From Diploptera punctata (Eukaryota > Arthropoda > Insecta > Blattodea > Blaberidae): a stretch of DNA of 64,000 nucleotides. The notes under the pieces were generated by a model, which had not been told where the DNA came from, did no database searches, and saw only the letters and a list, made by a program, of their open reading frames with translations. Of the stretch, positions 32,868 to 44,289 are shown piece by piece; positions within the stretch are counted from its first letter, which is position 1; each line of letters opens with the position of its first letter. Position numbers and translations under genes: made by a program. The DNA lies in the NCBI GenBank assembly GCA_030220185.1, contig JASPKZ010010239.1:2312001-2376000 (forward strand). The letters are read 5' to 3'.

Positions 32868-33665
32868 ATGAGGATAACTAATTTTACAGAACATAATGAT
32901 TACTTAAAAGGAAAGCACACTTTCCATGTATCGCCGATTTTAATCAGACGTTATAATGAAAAACGGGGACTTTATATAAACATTGAAAAAACTAAATATC
33001 TGTGTATAGGAGAAGAAATGGAAAATATAAATTTCAACAATGGAGAAGAACTAAAACCTAGTATTGAATGCACGTATTTAGGAACAGAATTAGACCATTA
33101 AGGCGATAACACAGTGGAAATTAAAAATAGAATCGCACAAACAAAACATGCAATTAATGATTTAAACTCTGCTTGGTGGAGCAAAAATATTACAAAAAAA
33201 TAGGAAATTACAAATATATCAAACCATAATTCAGAACATTTTAACATATGGTGCTGAAGTCTGGCAAATTCTTACCAGGGAAATGAAAATAATTTTAAGT
33301 ACAGAAATGGATGTTTTTAGAAGATGAGCTGGAAAATCTAGAATGGATAGAATACGAAATAAAGAAATAAGGGACATTATAGGTGTACAAGAGGAACCGG
33401 ACATCATAGACATTCTAGAAAAGAACAAAAAATTACAGTGGTATGGCCATGCCAAAAGAATGCCAGAGCAAAGATTGCCTAAACTTGTTGTGGAATGGAT
33501 CCCAATAGAAAGGAGGAAGAGAGGAATACCGAAGAAAACTTGGTTAGAAGGGGTACAAGCAGCTATAAATATCAGAGGATTGGAGGAAGATCAATGGGTG
33601 GACAGAGAGGAATGGCGTTTGGTTTCCGGAAGACAGCGGCAGTTGCCATGATACCGGATGATGAT
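32868..33665 (+). mobile_element. L-C LINE 3' fragment
   Basis: The frame resumes after several breaks: YINIEKTKYLCIGEEME, IECTYLGTELDH (post-RT linker), then about 33,225 ILTYGAEVWQIL (YGAE-W), then RIRNKEIRDIIGVQ, LQWYGHAKRMPEQRLPK and WIPIERRKRG..KKTW. A GATGATGATGAT tract at about 33,656-33,670 marks the 3' tail. RT catalytic motifs are missing. Same family as 38.38-39.14 kb. Confidence 0.85.
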
Positions 33666-33679
33666 GATTATGATATATA

Positions 33680-33788
33680 TATATGATAAGAAAAATAAAT
33701 GTTCGGACGGGACTTGAACCAGGAACTCTGGATTTATATCCCAGTGCGCTACCGATTACGCTACCGAGCAAGTCTAGTACAAACATTC

Positions 33789-33825
<37 letters not shown>
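33680..33825 (-). mobile_element. T family tRNA-like element, single module
   Basis: TATGATAAGAAAAATAAATG is the family terminus, followed by the reversed module (GGGACTTGAACC as box B complement, CTACCGATTACGCTACCGAG as D-arm complement). A long (TA)n run at 33,792-33,822 and a short CA run follow. The opposite terminus is absent. Confidence 0.75.
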
Positions 33826-34043
33826 ATACACACACACACATACATCGCCTCAACCTCGAAATATTATCAATTATCTCTAAGATAGCAACAATAAATGGTT
33901 ACTAAAGAAGGCCATATAGTTCTTCTGTTTATACGCCAGGATCCGAACATAGTTTCAAATCTCTTGCTGCCTTCTACTTTTATCTTCTTCTAGCGAATTT
34001 CGAGGAGTGAAACGACTGAGGTTCTTCTCATGAAAAGAGTTTT

Positions 34044-34078
<35 letters not shown>

Positions 34079-34149
34079 AACATCTACATTGATCTTACAT
34101 AGATGCCGAAAATAACCCTGACAAGAAAATAGGCTTATATATGAGTTTA

Positions 34150-34956
34150 TATCTATTTTTGAGAAAGGAGAAAGTAACGACTGCAACAACTACAGAAGAA
34201 TAAGTATTTTAACTGCAGGCTGTAAAATATACTCAAAAATCTTAACATAACATTTAGGTTAAAACAAATACCAGAGGTAATATTAACAGAAGAACAAAGT
34301 GGATTCAGACCCGGGCGTTCATGTATGGATAATATATTTACGATAAAATAATTTATAAACAAAAGAAGAGAATATAACAAGGAAACACACATGGCTTTTA
34401 TTGATTTTGTCAAAGCATTTGATAACGTAGATAGAGGAAAACTTTGGACAATTTTAAAATAAAAAGGAATTCCGAAACACTTAATAGCAGCTATAAAGAG
34501 TTTGTACTGGAACACAAATTTTGTTATAAAAACTAGAAATGAAGTAAGTAAAAATAAAATTCATACTAATCAAGGAGTTAAACAAGGATGCAGTATCTCT
34601 CCAGTTTTGCTTAACCTATACGTCAATGATATAATAAAAAAATGGAACGAAGAAACAAATAAAGGAATAAAATTAGATAAACACACTACTTGAAAACATT
34701 GTTATACGCTGATGACCAGGTAATAATAGCAAATACGGAAGACGAACTTCAAAGGAATATTTTTAAACTACATAATATATGTGAACAATATAATCTCAAA
34801 AATATCCATAGAAAAAACTAAGGTAATGGTATTCCAAGGGAAAAATTAAATCAGATCTAAAATAGTAACAGGAAACAAAATCATAGAACAGGTGAACCAT
34901 CTCAATTATCTAGGATGTGACATTTCATTCAATTATGATAATGATATAACTAATAT
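34150..34956 (+). mobile_element. L-B LINE with reverse-transcriptase core, broken (5' portion)
   Basis: Translating with frame breaks gives NDCNNYRRISILTAGCKIYS, EEQSGFRPGRSCMDNIF, then motif A MAFIDFVKAFDNVDRGKLW, KTRNEVSKNKIHTNQGVKQG with motif B QGCSISPVLLNLYVNDII, and motif C LYADDQVIIANTEDEL. FIDF and YADD hold the metal-binding aspartates of reverse transcriptase. It ends in NYLGCDISFNYDNDITN at the SINE insertion. Internal stops and frameshifts make it non-functional. Endonuclease is absent. Confidence 0.9.
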
Positions 34957-35313
34957 CCATCCATCCATAGTAATTCTGCCCGAGGGCAGGTCCTGCACTG
35001 CAATCATAGCATTTTCATGCTATGTTTGCAGCTTTACTAGGGAATTGTGTAGGTGTGGTAGTTTCCCGTTGCTTTCCACACCGGTGAAGGATGATGATGA
35101 TGATAATGATAATGGTAAGGATGATAATGATAAGGATGATGGCCATATGATTTCGGGGACCGTTTGGATCTTAAAGTTTTCCTGACATTTGTCTTACAGG
35201 TGAGGAAAAACCCCGATAAAAACCTCACCCAGAAAAACTGCCCCGACCGGGGATCGAACCCGGGCCCGCTGCGTGACAAGGCAGCACGCTACCTCGAGAC
35301 CACAGCGGTGGAC
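34957..35313 (-). mobile_element. SINE-A inserted in a LINE, 11-bp target duplication
   Basis: Full-length reverse SINE-A, from CATCCATCCATAGTAATTCT to the head complement GAGACCACAGCGGTGGAC. ATAACTAATAT occurs at 34,946-34,956 and again at 35,314-35,324. The LINE reading FNYDNDITN continues as ISKFQGIYGTIKRS across the insertion. The head is close to consensus, which suggests a young copy. Confidence 0.95.
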
Positions 35314-35755
35314 ATAACTAATATAATATCAAAATTCCAGGGAATATATGGTACGATAAAACGATCACTAAATAACAAAAAACAAGAGAGACCCAATTCA
35401 AATTTTACGAAACTTTGGAAGTACCGGTACTGCTCTATGGTTCAGAAGCCTGTATATATAAAAAACAAGATCTAAGTAGGATAACGGCGGCAGAAATGAA
35501 AGATTTTGAGAGCTGTTAAAGGGTGCACTAAGGAAGACAGAATCAAGAACACAGAAATAAGACAGGAACTTGAAATATTTGCAATAACTGATAAAATAGA
35601 TACATATAGACAAAAATGAAGCAACACATAGACAGAATGAATGAAGAGAGATATCCAAAACAAATAACAAAATACATATCTAAAGGCACCCGAGATGTGG
35701 GCAAACCTAGAAAGAGATGTGCTGAAGTCGGAATGGGATTGCAGATGATGATGAT
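35314..35755 (+). mobile_element. L-B LINE, portion downstream of the SINE
   Basis: Continues the LINE frame: ISKFQGIYGTIKRSLNNKKQ, a decayed equivalent of LYGSEAW, ILRAVKGCTKEDRIKN and TEIRQELEIF. It then degrades, with ATGATGATGATATG near 35,745 as a possible tail. It lines up with the 2.77-3.40 kb L-B copy (IQRTFKNKLRKE and RFLRQVKGCTRLDRI). Confidence 0.85.
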
Positions 35756-36244
35756 ATGAGTTTATGTGGGTGTGTAGTGTGTTAACACACAAGCAGTCAC
35801 AATTTGTTGTTTGTTCGTAACCAAACTCAGCATATGTAAACCAATTAAAGAAATAAGATAGAGTTATTTAACCAACAAAATCGAACCATTAGGAGTGCAT
35901 TTGTCTCCTTTCGACCTGCATAATTTATTGTACTATTAAAATGAAAATGTATGAATCACTCTAGTGATTCTAATTTTCGAATTTATCGTAACAAAACTCA
36001 GTATCGGTATATGATATTGATATAATGTATTTTCTATACATAATCGAAACTACTGTTAGAAGTGTGAATTTACCCGAAACCCTAAATTTTAAAATCCTCT
36101 AGCAACCGACATGTTTGTTTTCTCACGAGGTAACTGTCTACCATACAATTTAATAAATAGGAAAAAGATAAATTCTAATAACCAGCAAAATCTTACCATA
36201 AATTAGACTTGCTGAGGAATTCGTTCAGTTTATACAATTCCTGC
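35756..36244. other. No recognised feature
   Basis: AT-rich, no gene or repeat family identified. Confidence 0.4.
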
Positions 36245-36543
36245 GTGCCAGCCTCTTGGGCTAGTGGTCAGCGTTTCTGATTACTGTTCATGAGGTCCCG
36301 GGATCAATTTCCGGTCAATCCATAGGAATTTTTTCTTAAAGGGAATTATTCATGGTCTGGAATTTAGGTTAAGTTTAGCTAAGAACTCTCTTGGCGCTTC
36401 ATTATCATTTATCACCCATCTTTCAATCGAGGTAACAAACTCCGCCTTCCAGCTGGCCAATCTAAGCAATGGATTTCAATTATTCCAATGCCAGGGGGAG
36501 AAATCCAGAAACGTCATAAAAGACAACCTGGTGGCATTAGACA
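36245..36543 (+). mobile_element. SINE with a different tRNA-like head joined to the type-b tail
   Basis: The head reads GTGCCAGCCTCTTGGGCTAG then TGGTCAGCG, with box B-like GGTCCCGGGATCAATTTCC. From about 36,365 the body (AGGTTAAGTTTAGCTAAG, TCTTGGCGCTTCATTATC, CTCCGCCTTCCAGCTGG, ACAACCTGGTGGCATTA) matches the type-b tail of 46.5 kb. A short poly-A follows. Confidence 0.75.
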
Positions 36544-38163
36544 TAAAAAAAAATTCCTGCATGACCTATTTTTAAAAATTAATTTCAATATAATAACCAC
36601 ATTTCTAAATATATTCAGCTCCATAAAATAATTAAATTTTATTATCGATGTATTACAAGGTTAGACAAATGCACTCATTTGTACGTGTCACAAAACATGA
36701 AAATGATAATAATGTTTAATACTCGTACATTTAGAAATGTTTAACACATTTTGGTATATATAACAAGAATAGTTAATTGAGATAGTAGTATTATTGTTTT
36801 AAAAGAAGCCCATCACGTAGGAATTGCTTAAACTAAGAGAATTCCTTAAGAAGTTCAAATGTATGGTCCGATTTTACTGGTTACCAGAATATATTATTCT
36901 TGTTGATCTTCAAATTTGCGACACTAATGCACCATGCGGCAGTTATTTAAATGTGTTGGGGCACTGTTAAAAAGTGCTATTTTAAAATTTCGAGTTTCAG
37001 GAAATTCTCACTTCTATTGGTTGGAATTCACTTCATCGTGTTGTTTCAGTAGCATGTGCTGCGTTTTGTTACGGGAACTCGAAAATAAAATCCGCTAGAG
37101 TTACTTTCAAAATTTTATTTCTGGAGATCTACTCCTAATAGTTTGATTTTCCTGGTTAAGAAATTCGACTTTTAATATCTAATCCATTGATATATGCCGA
37201 GTTTGTTTCCGAAAACCAAACGTTGCGTCCGCTAGAGCACACTTTCCAGGTCATTTTCGGTGTCTACTAGATAGGATCTGTGAAGAAATGTTAAAGTTTT
37301 AATTTTTTCATATAATGATTTCAATAGTTTCATTCAACTGTAATTTGCCTAAAAGGAAGACAAAATAGAATACAGGAACAGGATTTGAAGTGGGAATGCT
37401 GTGACGGCATTTCAGCATATAACCACATGCTCTCGGAGGTCACATTCCCAAGGCTTTCTTTAGTACACAATTAATTGATATGTTATAGAATGATAATTGC
37501 TGATGTTTCCAACATCAATTACGTTGTTCCCCAAAACCAAATAAATGAGACTTAACCGCAGGTGTTGATATTTCATCTCGATAGATGATGCATTGATCGT
37601 GTTCTCTTCTTCTTGGTAGACTAATGTCATCTTCAGAAGTTTCACATATCCATAGATTGATTATTTCGCCTCCACGTTCTCCTGAAGTTTCATTCCTAGA
37701 TTTCGTTCTTCGTGGAATTAATAACGCTGATGGGCAATAAATGATATATAACATTCCTTTTTACTTTATCTTATTTATGGACGCTTTAACATCAAATGAA
37801 TATCGAATCTTAGGATCTTTAAGTATAGCCATTGGTTTGTAGGTTCCTATTGTATAATTATAATGTATTAAATATAGAAGAAGGATTTTATATGGATAAT
37901 ATAGATGGCATGATGATGTTCGTGTATATTTGGGCTTAACGTTTCCTGAAATTTGTCTTCAGGTAAAGAAATTAATCCCGCCCGGGGATGTAACCTGTAA
38001 CACACTGCGTCTAAGGCAACGATATTATCCCCCTCCCAGGCCAAGCGGTTTACTCATAGGAGATGTTAGTGCAACCAGCAATTAACAATGTTCAGTAAGC
38101 AAGAAGATCATTCAAGTAACGCTTATCATTTTATCATTGAGAAATTTCACCATTTCTAACTTA
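36544..38163. other. Unassigned; possible repeat ORF at 37.5-37.75 kb
   Basis: The minus strand at 37,515-37,754 reads IPRRTKSRNETSGERGGEII, SEDDISLPRRREHDQCIIYR, DEISTPAVKSHLFGFGEQRN, a charged sequence without a recognised domain. A weak reverse tRNA-like head lies at about 37,370-37,440. Confidence 0.35.
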
Positions 38164-38263
38164 GGGCTGGTTTCACCAACAGAGGTATTACGCCAGTTTC
38201 CCCGTGTAAAATGCATAGCATAAACTGGCGTAAAACAGTTACCTCTGTTGGTGAAACCGGCCA
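38164..38263. mobile_element. 100-bp MITE, TTA target duplication (PIF/Harbinger-like)
   Basis: The ends GGCTGGTTTCACCAACAGAG (left) and CTCTGTTGGTGAAACCGGCC (right) are inverted repeats extending inward to CGCCAGTTT/AAACTGGCG. They are separated by about 20 bp. TTA flanks both sides (38,161-38,163; 38,264-38,266). A TTA duplication with a GG-starting inverted repeat fits PIF/Harbinger MITEs, but the superfamily call is tentative. Confidence 0.8.
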
Positions 38264-38379
38264 TTAGAGGCCAGATATTCACCAGTAGCTAAGTTTTCAT
38301 TTTCATTCCTCAACACTGTATGAATTGTTCATTTTAATAAATTAATTATATACAGATTTTTAATGTTTATACATATTTC

Positions 38380-39140
38380 TGTGCCTAAAGTTTTATTTTT
38401 CTTCTCCACTCGTCTCTATCTATCCACTCCATGTCCTCCAGTCTTCTTGTTCTCATTCCGCCTATTATTTCTTGACACCACATGTTTCGAGGTCTTCCTT
38501 TCCTTCTTCTTCCAGGTGGACACCATTCCAATGTTTTACTGGGTAACCACTTTTCTTGCATTCGTCGTACGTGTCCATACCAATTGAATTGCTTACATCT
38601 TATATAATCTACTATTGAATAACTGATATTCATTTTTTCTCGTATGACAGTATTTCTTATTTTTTCTAATTTTGAACATCTTGCTGCTCTCCCTCAAGAA
38701 ATCCATTTCCTTCGACATAAGTTTATGTTCTAAGTTTTTGTTGAATTTCCAAACTTCAGCTCCACATGTGACAGTAATTCTCACTATTGAATTATATATT
38801 ATTTTGCAACTTATTTTTTCTGGTTAAATGTTTATTCCACAAGACTCCATTCATCATTGTTGTTATTGCTCTACATTTATTTATTCTCTTCTAAATATTA
38901 CTTTCTTCTTTATCCTCTTTATCTACTTTTACTCGCAGATAATCAAATTCTTCACATCCTCTAATATACCCCTTTGATCTTATAATATTAAATCTTCGGT
39001 TTCGTCTTCACATCCATATAAAATGCCTTTTCTAAATTTATTTTCAAATCCCAGTTATCGTATTCGTCTAATAATTTTCTGATCATAAACTCCAGGTCTT
39101 CACGTTATTGAGCAATTATTATCTGGTCACCCGCAAGTAA
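38380..39140 (-). mobile_element. L-C LINE 3' fragment
   Basis: The 3' frame (38,385-38,633) reads DYIRCKQFNWYGHVRRMQEK, WLPSKTLEWCPPGRRRKGRP and RNMWCQEI. Upstream frames give TVTCGAEVWKFNKNLEHKL and, nearer 39,130, an altered catalytic motif LLAGDQIIIA where LYADDQ would be expected. The first catalytic aspartate is therefore replaced by Gly here and the frame is broken. No functional product. Confidence 0.85.
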
Positions 39141-39429
39141 CAGTGATCATCATAAAAAACAGACTTAAAATGAAAGGTCATCTACTGATGCGACTCAAAG
39201 TTACTGACAACGCTATATTACAAATCTTAGCATTACAATAGTTTCAGTTCATATCCATTCAATTATCACCAACATCCAGTCCTGTAGCAATCCGTTGGTT
39301 TGAAAATACCAAAACAAATCACAAGAGAAACTTTTTATTTATTACGAATATTCCCCACTACAGAGATTATTCTTCAACTCAAAGTGATTTGTCGTGAGAG
39401 ATATCCATCTAATTAACGTTCTTCCCTAA

Positions 39430-39935
39430 TTTCCTTTGGTTCCATACTTATTACTTCATATAAGGTTCTCTTGGACTTTTTTCTCCCTTCCTTCCTCTAG
39501 CAACCCTTTTAAAGACCTTCTTAGATATTTTGTCCTGTCCCATTCATACGAGGTTTCCTTACCACCTCAAACGTTTCCCTTCTATTTTTTCTAGTATGCT
39601 CCTTCCGACCTGCATAATTTATCTTGATTTTATTCCCTCTCAAAATTCGTGTCGATAGCTTGCAAACATGCATTTCTACTTATAACAGTTTATTGGCCTG
39701 TTGTCTGCTGACTATCCGTTTTTCGTGCAATAAAATGCTTTGTAACATATACTGAAATGTTAGTTTTTGTTTTTTTTATGTTATATATTTCTACTCCAGA
39801 GTGCAGAGCTCAATGGTTTTTCTGTTATCAGTTCTGCTTCTTTCAATACCTACAGTCAAATTCCTATTTTTATCTAAAATTGAACCTAAATATTTAAAAT
39901 TTATAACATTACGTTTTATCACTGACTTACACTTT
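39430..39935 (-). mobile_element. LINE ORF2 fragment, degenerate
   Basis: Read in reverse, a broken frame includes an equivalent of NFKYLGSILDKNRNLTVGIE (post-RT linker) around 39,860-39,900 and further degraded ORF2 sequence down to 39,430. Stops are frequent. Lies 290 bp from the L-C copy in the same orientation but appears to be a separate insertion. Confidence 0.7.
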
Positions 39936-40264
39936 ATCCCGTTTTATAGTAACAAATGAAATATATTCGGTAAGAGCAGAAACTTAATAAACAAATAAAA
40001 TACATAAATGATTATATTTAAGTACATTTTATTGGTTATAACTCCCAATAAGACATGATTAAACTAAAGCCAGATTTTCAATATAACGATACGCGCCAAA
40101 TTAGACCTCCGCTTCCTGCTTTATTTCATGTAATGCTATGAGATAGGAAATTGTCAATTCATCTCTCTACGTCTATGCCACGCACTGATTAAATTGGGAT
40201 TTTAACTAGTTTGAAATTATCAATTTATGCCTTTATGAAACTGTGTATATATATATATATATAT

Positions 40265-40440
40265 ATATGGTATGATAAGAAAAATAAATCCCGTCCAGGC
40301 ATTTATTTTTCTTATCATACCATATTAAGCTTGCATTGCTCAATGTTAAAGATTTAATTATAATATATTAATATATATATATATATATTATGATAAGAAA
40401 AATAAATGCCTGGACGGGATTCGAACCCGGAACTCTGAGT
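40265..40440. mobile_element. T family: terminal palindrome plus a second truncated copy
   Basis: ATATGGTATGATAAGAAAAA (40,265) and TTTTTCTTATCATACCATAT (ending 40,325) face each other with only an 11-bp CCCGTCCAGGC core and the AT spacer between. This looks like an element whose middle was lost between the two tRNA-like modules. It is followed by the AAGCTTGCATTGCTCAATG flank, a (TA)n run, and a new start at about 40,389 (TGATAAGAAAAATAAATGCC, GGGATTCGAACCC) cut off at 40,440. Confidence 0.8.
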
Positions 40441-40639
40441 ATATTTTTCAATACAAGTATATTTTCATCTACAAATTTAAAACTTGCAATAGTATAATTT
40501 ATCTATTACTGACAAGTATACAGGGTGTTCTGAAACAAGGATCCAATAATTTATAGGAGTAGTAATGCAACGAAACAAGCGAACGTGTTTATAAAAACTT
40601 TGGTCCTAAACATAATATCATCTGAACACTCTCAATTTC

Positions 40640-40955
40640 TTATCATTTCATCTCTATTCATTCATTTCATATCACCTTTCACCTCATATCTTAGGTAAAA
40701 ACTAGTCTGGTATAGCAAACCATAGATGTTATAAAATATGTGGCTATGGTGATCTAATGGGATAATACTCATACCCACATTACTCCGAGCCTGTGTGTCG
40801 CCTTAGGGCAAAATATGACCAAAGGGAAGGTTGTTGACCCTCCTCGTGGTCTTGGAACCAGTTCAAATATGCGAATCACTTGTGTGAATGCTTGGTGTTT
40901 GTCGAACCAGAAACACTATACCATACTACATATCACCGTAGGGTATATTTCATCT
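40640..40955 (-). repeat. Family G repeat
   Basis: Reverse complement of the 31.28-31.60 kb copy, with TTCATTTCATATCACC, ACTCCGAGCCTGTGTGTCG and CATACTACATATCACC as landmarks. Confidence 0.75.
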
Positions 40956-41094
40956 CATTCTTCCCATACGGATGAATGAGAGAATGAACCAAAGATAAGG
41001 TTGCTTTGTTAGGGGTCTTAAAACTCGAAACCATCTTCACTAATCTAATATAAAATCGTAGGGATGCATGTTGTCCCAACTCCTCTAAAAAAAC

Positions 41095-41575
41095 GTTAAA
41101 CTGAAATATATATACAATAGTTACATTCTCAGTTATATTATATGGATGCGAAACATGGACTCTACTTTAAGGGAGGAAATATGACTACGATTATTTGAGA
41201 ATAAAGTTCTTAGGAAATGTTTTAGGCCAAACAGAGATGAACTGACAAGTAAATGGAGAAAACTACATAATATTGAGCTACTTGATATATATAGGAAACC
41301 AGATATAATAAGAACAGTTAAGTCTAGTAGACTGCGATGGACAGGAAATATTACACGAATGGGGGATGAAAGAGGTGCATGGAAGCTTCTTGTAGAAAAA
41401 CCAGAGAGGAAACGCCCAGTTGGTAGACCTAGAATGTTGTGGGAGAATAATATGATCTATGATTTGAGGGAAGTAGACTATACAGGGGATGATTGGAAAA
41501 CATTAGTTAAGGATACGGTGTATGGAGAGCTTATGCCATTGTGGCTATGAACCTGAGGTTTCTACGTAGCCAGTT
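41095..41575 (+). mobile_element. L-A LINE 3' fragment
   Basis: It begins with the equivalent of LYGCETWTL (41,130-41,155), then REEI/LRLFENKVLRKCF, then after breaks a frame with MGDERGAWKLLVEKPERKRP, VGRPRMLWENNMIYDLREVD and AMNLRF. It terminates at CAGTTAGTTAGTTAGTT. 5'-truncated, frameshifted. Confidence 0.85.
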
Positions 41576-43560
41576 AGTTAGTTAGTTGGTTAATTTAATA
41601 TCGTCTGAATTATGATCTATTATTTACCATCTCTAACAGTTAATACAACTGTCTTCAATCTACTCCTAACATCATGTTTTCGATATGCTGCAAGATCTAA
41701 AGAACAACATAAAATCGTTAAACCGAAAAGAAATCATAGTAGTGCAGTGATATAACACAACACATACACGAATTGAACACTAACAGCTGAATGATTCATA
41801 AAACAATACTGCAGTACTTAGTGTAATACGTTGTTATCCTTGTGTTAAGTTATTGCTTGATACAAATACACACAAGATATGCTCAAGAATAATAGCAAAG
41901 TCGACTGTTATATGCAGACTGCGGGGAAATAGTACCGATATGTGAAGTTACGAACGAACGAACGAACTTAATTTGTTTACAAAGTGCTAGCGACTGGCTC
42001 AGAAAATATCAAGGCAAACGACAAGTTAGTGATGTTTATTGTTCTCTGTGAATGGTAGAGTCTGCTTACTTTGACAAGTAATGGGTTACATAGCCTACTG
42101 AAAAATACATATTCACAACTGTATTAATTCACCTATTATTTAGGACTGAAATGAATAGGTACGTTGGCTAAGATAGATAAATATACTGTGGCCGTGACGT
42201 AATTTCCGTACTCCTTTGTTTCAGTCCACATTAAGTCGCACAGCACTTGTAAAAAAGGTATGCATAGTTCCTTAATATTTCACCGCAGTCTGGTTATATG
42301 TCACCATACCATCTGTGATTATTTAAGTGGCTGTTAGCGTCATGTTCGCCAATTTCATAATACAAGTTCGCGCTAAAGCCAATTGCCAACATGTTTACTC
42401 ACATATAATGGGATCTATATCAGGAGTCCATCTAAAGTAGTGGGCAAGTTAGGATGAGAAAATGGGCATGATAGTGTCAGTTCGGGCAAGTTAGTGTGAG
42501 AAAATGGGTGAGTTAGCGTACATCAGATTCGTGTAGTCTTCACTTGTTTGTTAGCGGGATTTTGTGACAAGTTGGCTACACTTCTTAGCAGTGTCTAATA
42601 CGTATTTTGCATTGTAAATATGGCGATTTTAGATTACTTTCAGGTCAAATCCTCACTTCATTTTAGCGTATTTCACTTTTTATTTGGAAAGAAGTCAACA
42701 TATATATATATATATATTCATCTTAGGTAAACCTAATTATTCGTTCGCATTCTGCAACAATAAATGTTGTGTTTTTCCGTTTTTTATTTTAATTCGTGTA
42801 AATGAAACCGTGGCATATCCCCACAAAATCTACGTATTGATTTTCAAAGGCCGGATATGGATAGAAAATTGTCTCTACTACAGCGAGTGGGAAAAATTAA
42901 GACCAGGTTATTAAAACTCAGAGTCTGCACAATAAGACAAGTAGGCACGATACAAGAATTGAATTTAATATTTTTATTTCTCAAAACTTAATAACATTGT
43001 ATATAATCAACCTAGCTTGACTATGCAATGCGTTTCTCTTAACTAGCGGCATGATAGTTGAACCAAACGACAGAACTAGGTATATTGTAAAAAGAAATTT
43101 AAGTATCGTGACATAGACTAGATGTCACAGGCTGTAACTTCGAAACACGCCGATTCTATTCCGGCTTTTGTACATTTATACAATGTTTCCTCATTTATTT
43201 CTTACAAGAGGTATGAGAAAGAGATATGCCACTCTTACAAAATAAGACTATAACAAAGGAGATATTAAGTTTAGGAACCGTGGTTATGTAATTGTTTCTT
43301 ATATTGTCCAATAATTAGTCTCTCTAATACTGTAATTTTTGTAATAAAAATTTTGATAATATTTTTATCTTAAAAATAATGTTACTATTAAAAATACCTT
43401 GTAAAATAACTTATAATAAATACAGCTGTATTATTAGTTTAAAATAAAAAATTATTTGGTTTTAAATAGTGAATTAGCTGTTCCCGTCAGAGATATGGAA
43501 CGGGCGCTGGTTTGGTTTTCCATTAATGAACAAATTATTTATCCAATGAATTTGGTTTAG
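41576..43560. other. Mostly unassigned; short direct repeat at 42.44-42.51 kb
   Basis: GGGCAAGTTAG-ATGAGAAAATGGG occurs twice in about 70 bp (42,443 and 42,484). No gene recognised in this 2-kb stretch. Confidence 0.4.
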
Positions 43561-43563
43561 TGT

Positions 43564-43860
43564 ATGGAATGGGATTACCTTGTCGTGGTGGGGTGGCTTG
43601 CGTGCTTAAATGATCCCCAGAGCTATGACGGCGGTAGCATTGCTGCGATGGTCGAAGGCGATAAGCCAGACAAAAAAAGTACCTTGGTCGAAAGAATCAC
43701 GAACTTTCACTCTAAAAATGCAACCGTCAAGAAATGCGGACTTGGGTTCTGCTGGGGTAAATTTTTCCGGTCAAATAGTCCCCATTTGGTTGTCCGGGCG
43801 GGGACTACTTCAGGGAACCCATGCCAAAGGCTCAAATACAGAGACATGTTCGCTGGGACA
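43564..43860 (+). mobile_element. GC-richer block, possible retrotransposon 5' segment
   Basis: Two overlapping open frames (105 and 87 codons), one starting MEWDYLVVVGWLACLNDP. Base composition is clearly higher in G+C than the surroundings. It is joined directly to L-A 3' sequence at about 43,861 in the same orientation. I suspect a retrotransposon 5' region fused to the 3' end by internal deletion. I do not recognise the protein and its class is uncertain. Confidence 0.45.
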
Positions 43861-44155
43861 ATGGTGTCTATAGGAAGCTAGATATAATAAGATCAGTTAC
43901 GTCTCGTAGACTGCGATGGACAGAACATCTGGCACGAATGGGAAATGAAAGACGTGCATGGAAGCTTCTTGTAGGAAAACCACAGGGAAAACGTCTAGTT
44001 GGTACACCGAGAATGAGGTGGGAGAATAGCATTAACTATGATTTGAAGGAAGTACATTATACAGGAAATGATTGGAAAACATTATCTCAGGATAGGGATG
44101 TATGGAGGGCTTGTGTTCGCGCGGCCATGAACCTACGGGTTGGATAGTGCCAGTG
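43861..44155 (+). mobile_element. L-A LINE 3' fragment
   Basis: The open frame includes RSVTSRRLRWTEHLARMGNE, RRAWKLLVGKPQGKRLVGTP, RMRWENSINYDL and AAMNLRV, and it ends at GGATAGTGCCAGTGAATTA. The frame continues upstream into the preceding GC-rich block (start of the frame at 43,821). Confidence 0.85.
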
Positions 44156-44289
44156 AATTATTTAGTACGGGATCAATACTCACCCAACATTCTGAAGATT
44201 GTGGAACGGAGTTAAAAAATGAGCTATGACATATTGACCACATATCACTCTGTATTTCAGCTAATGATCATTTCAATTATTGGAGCATT

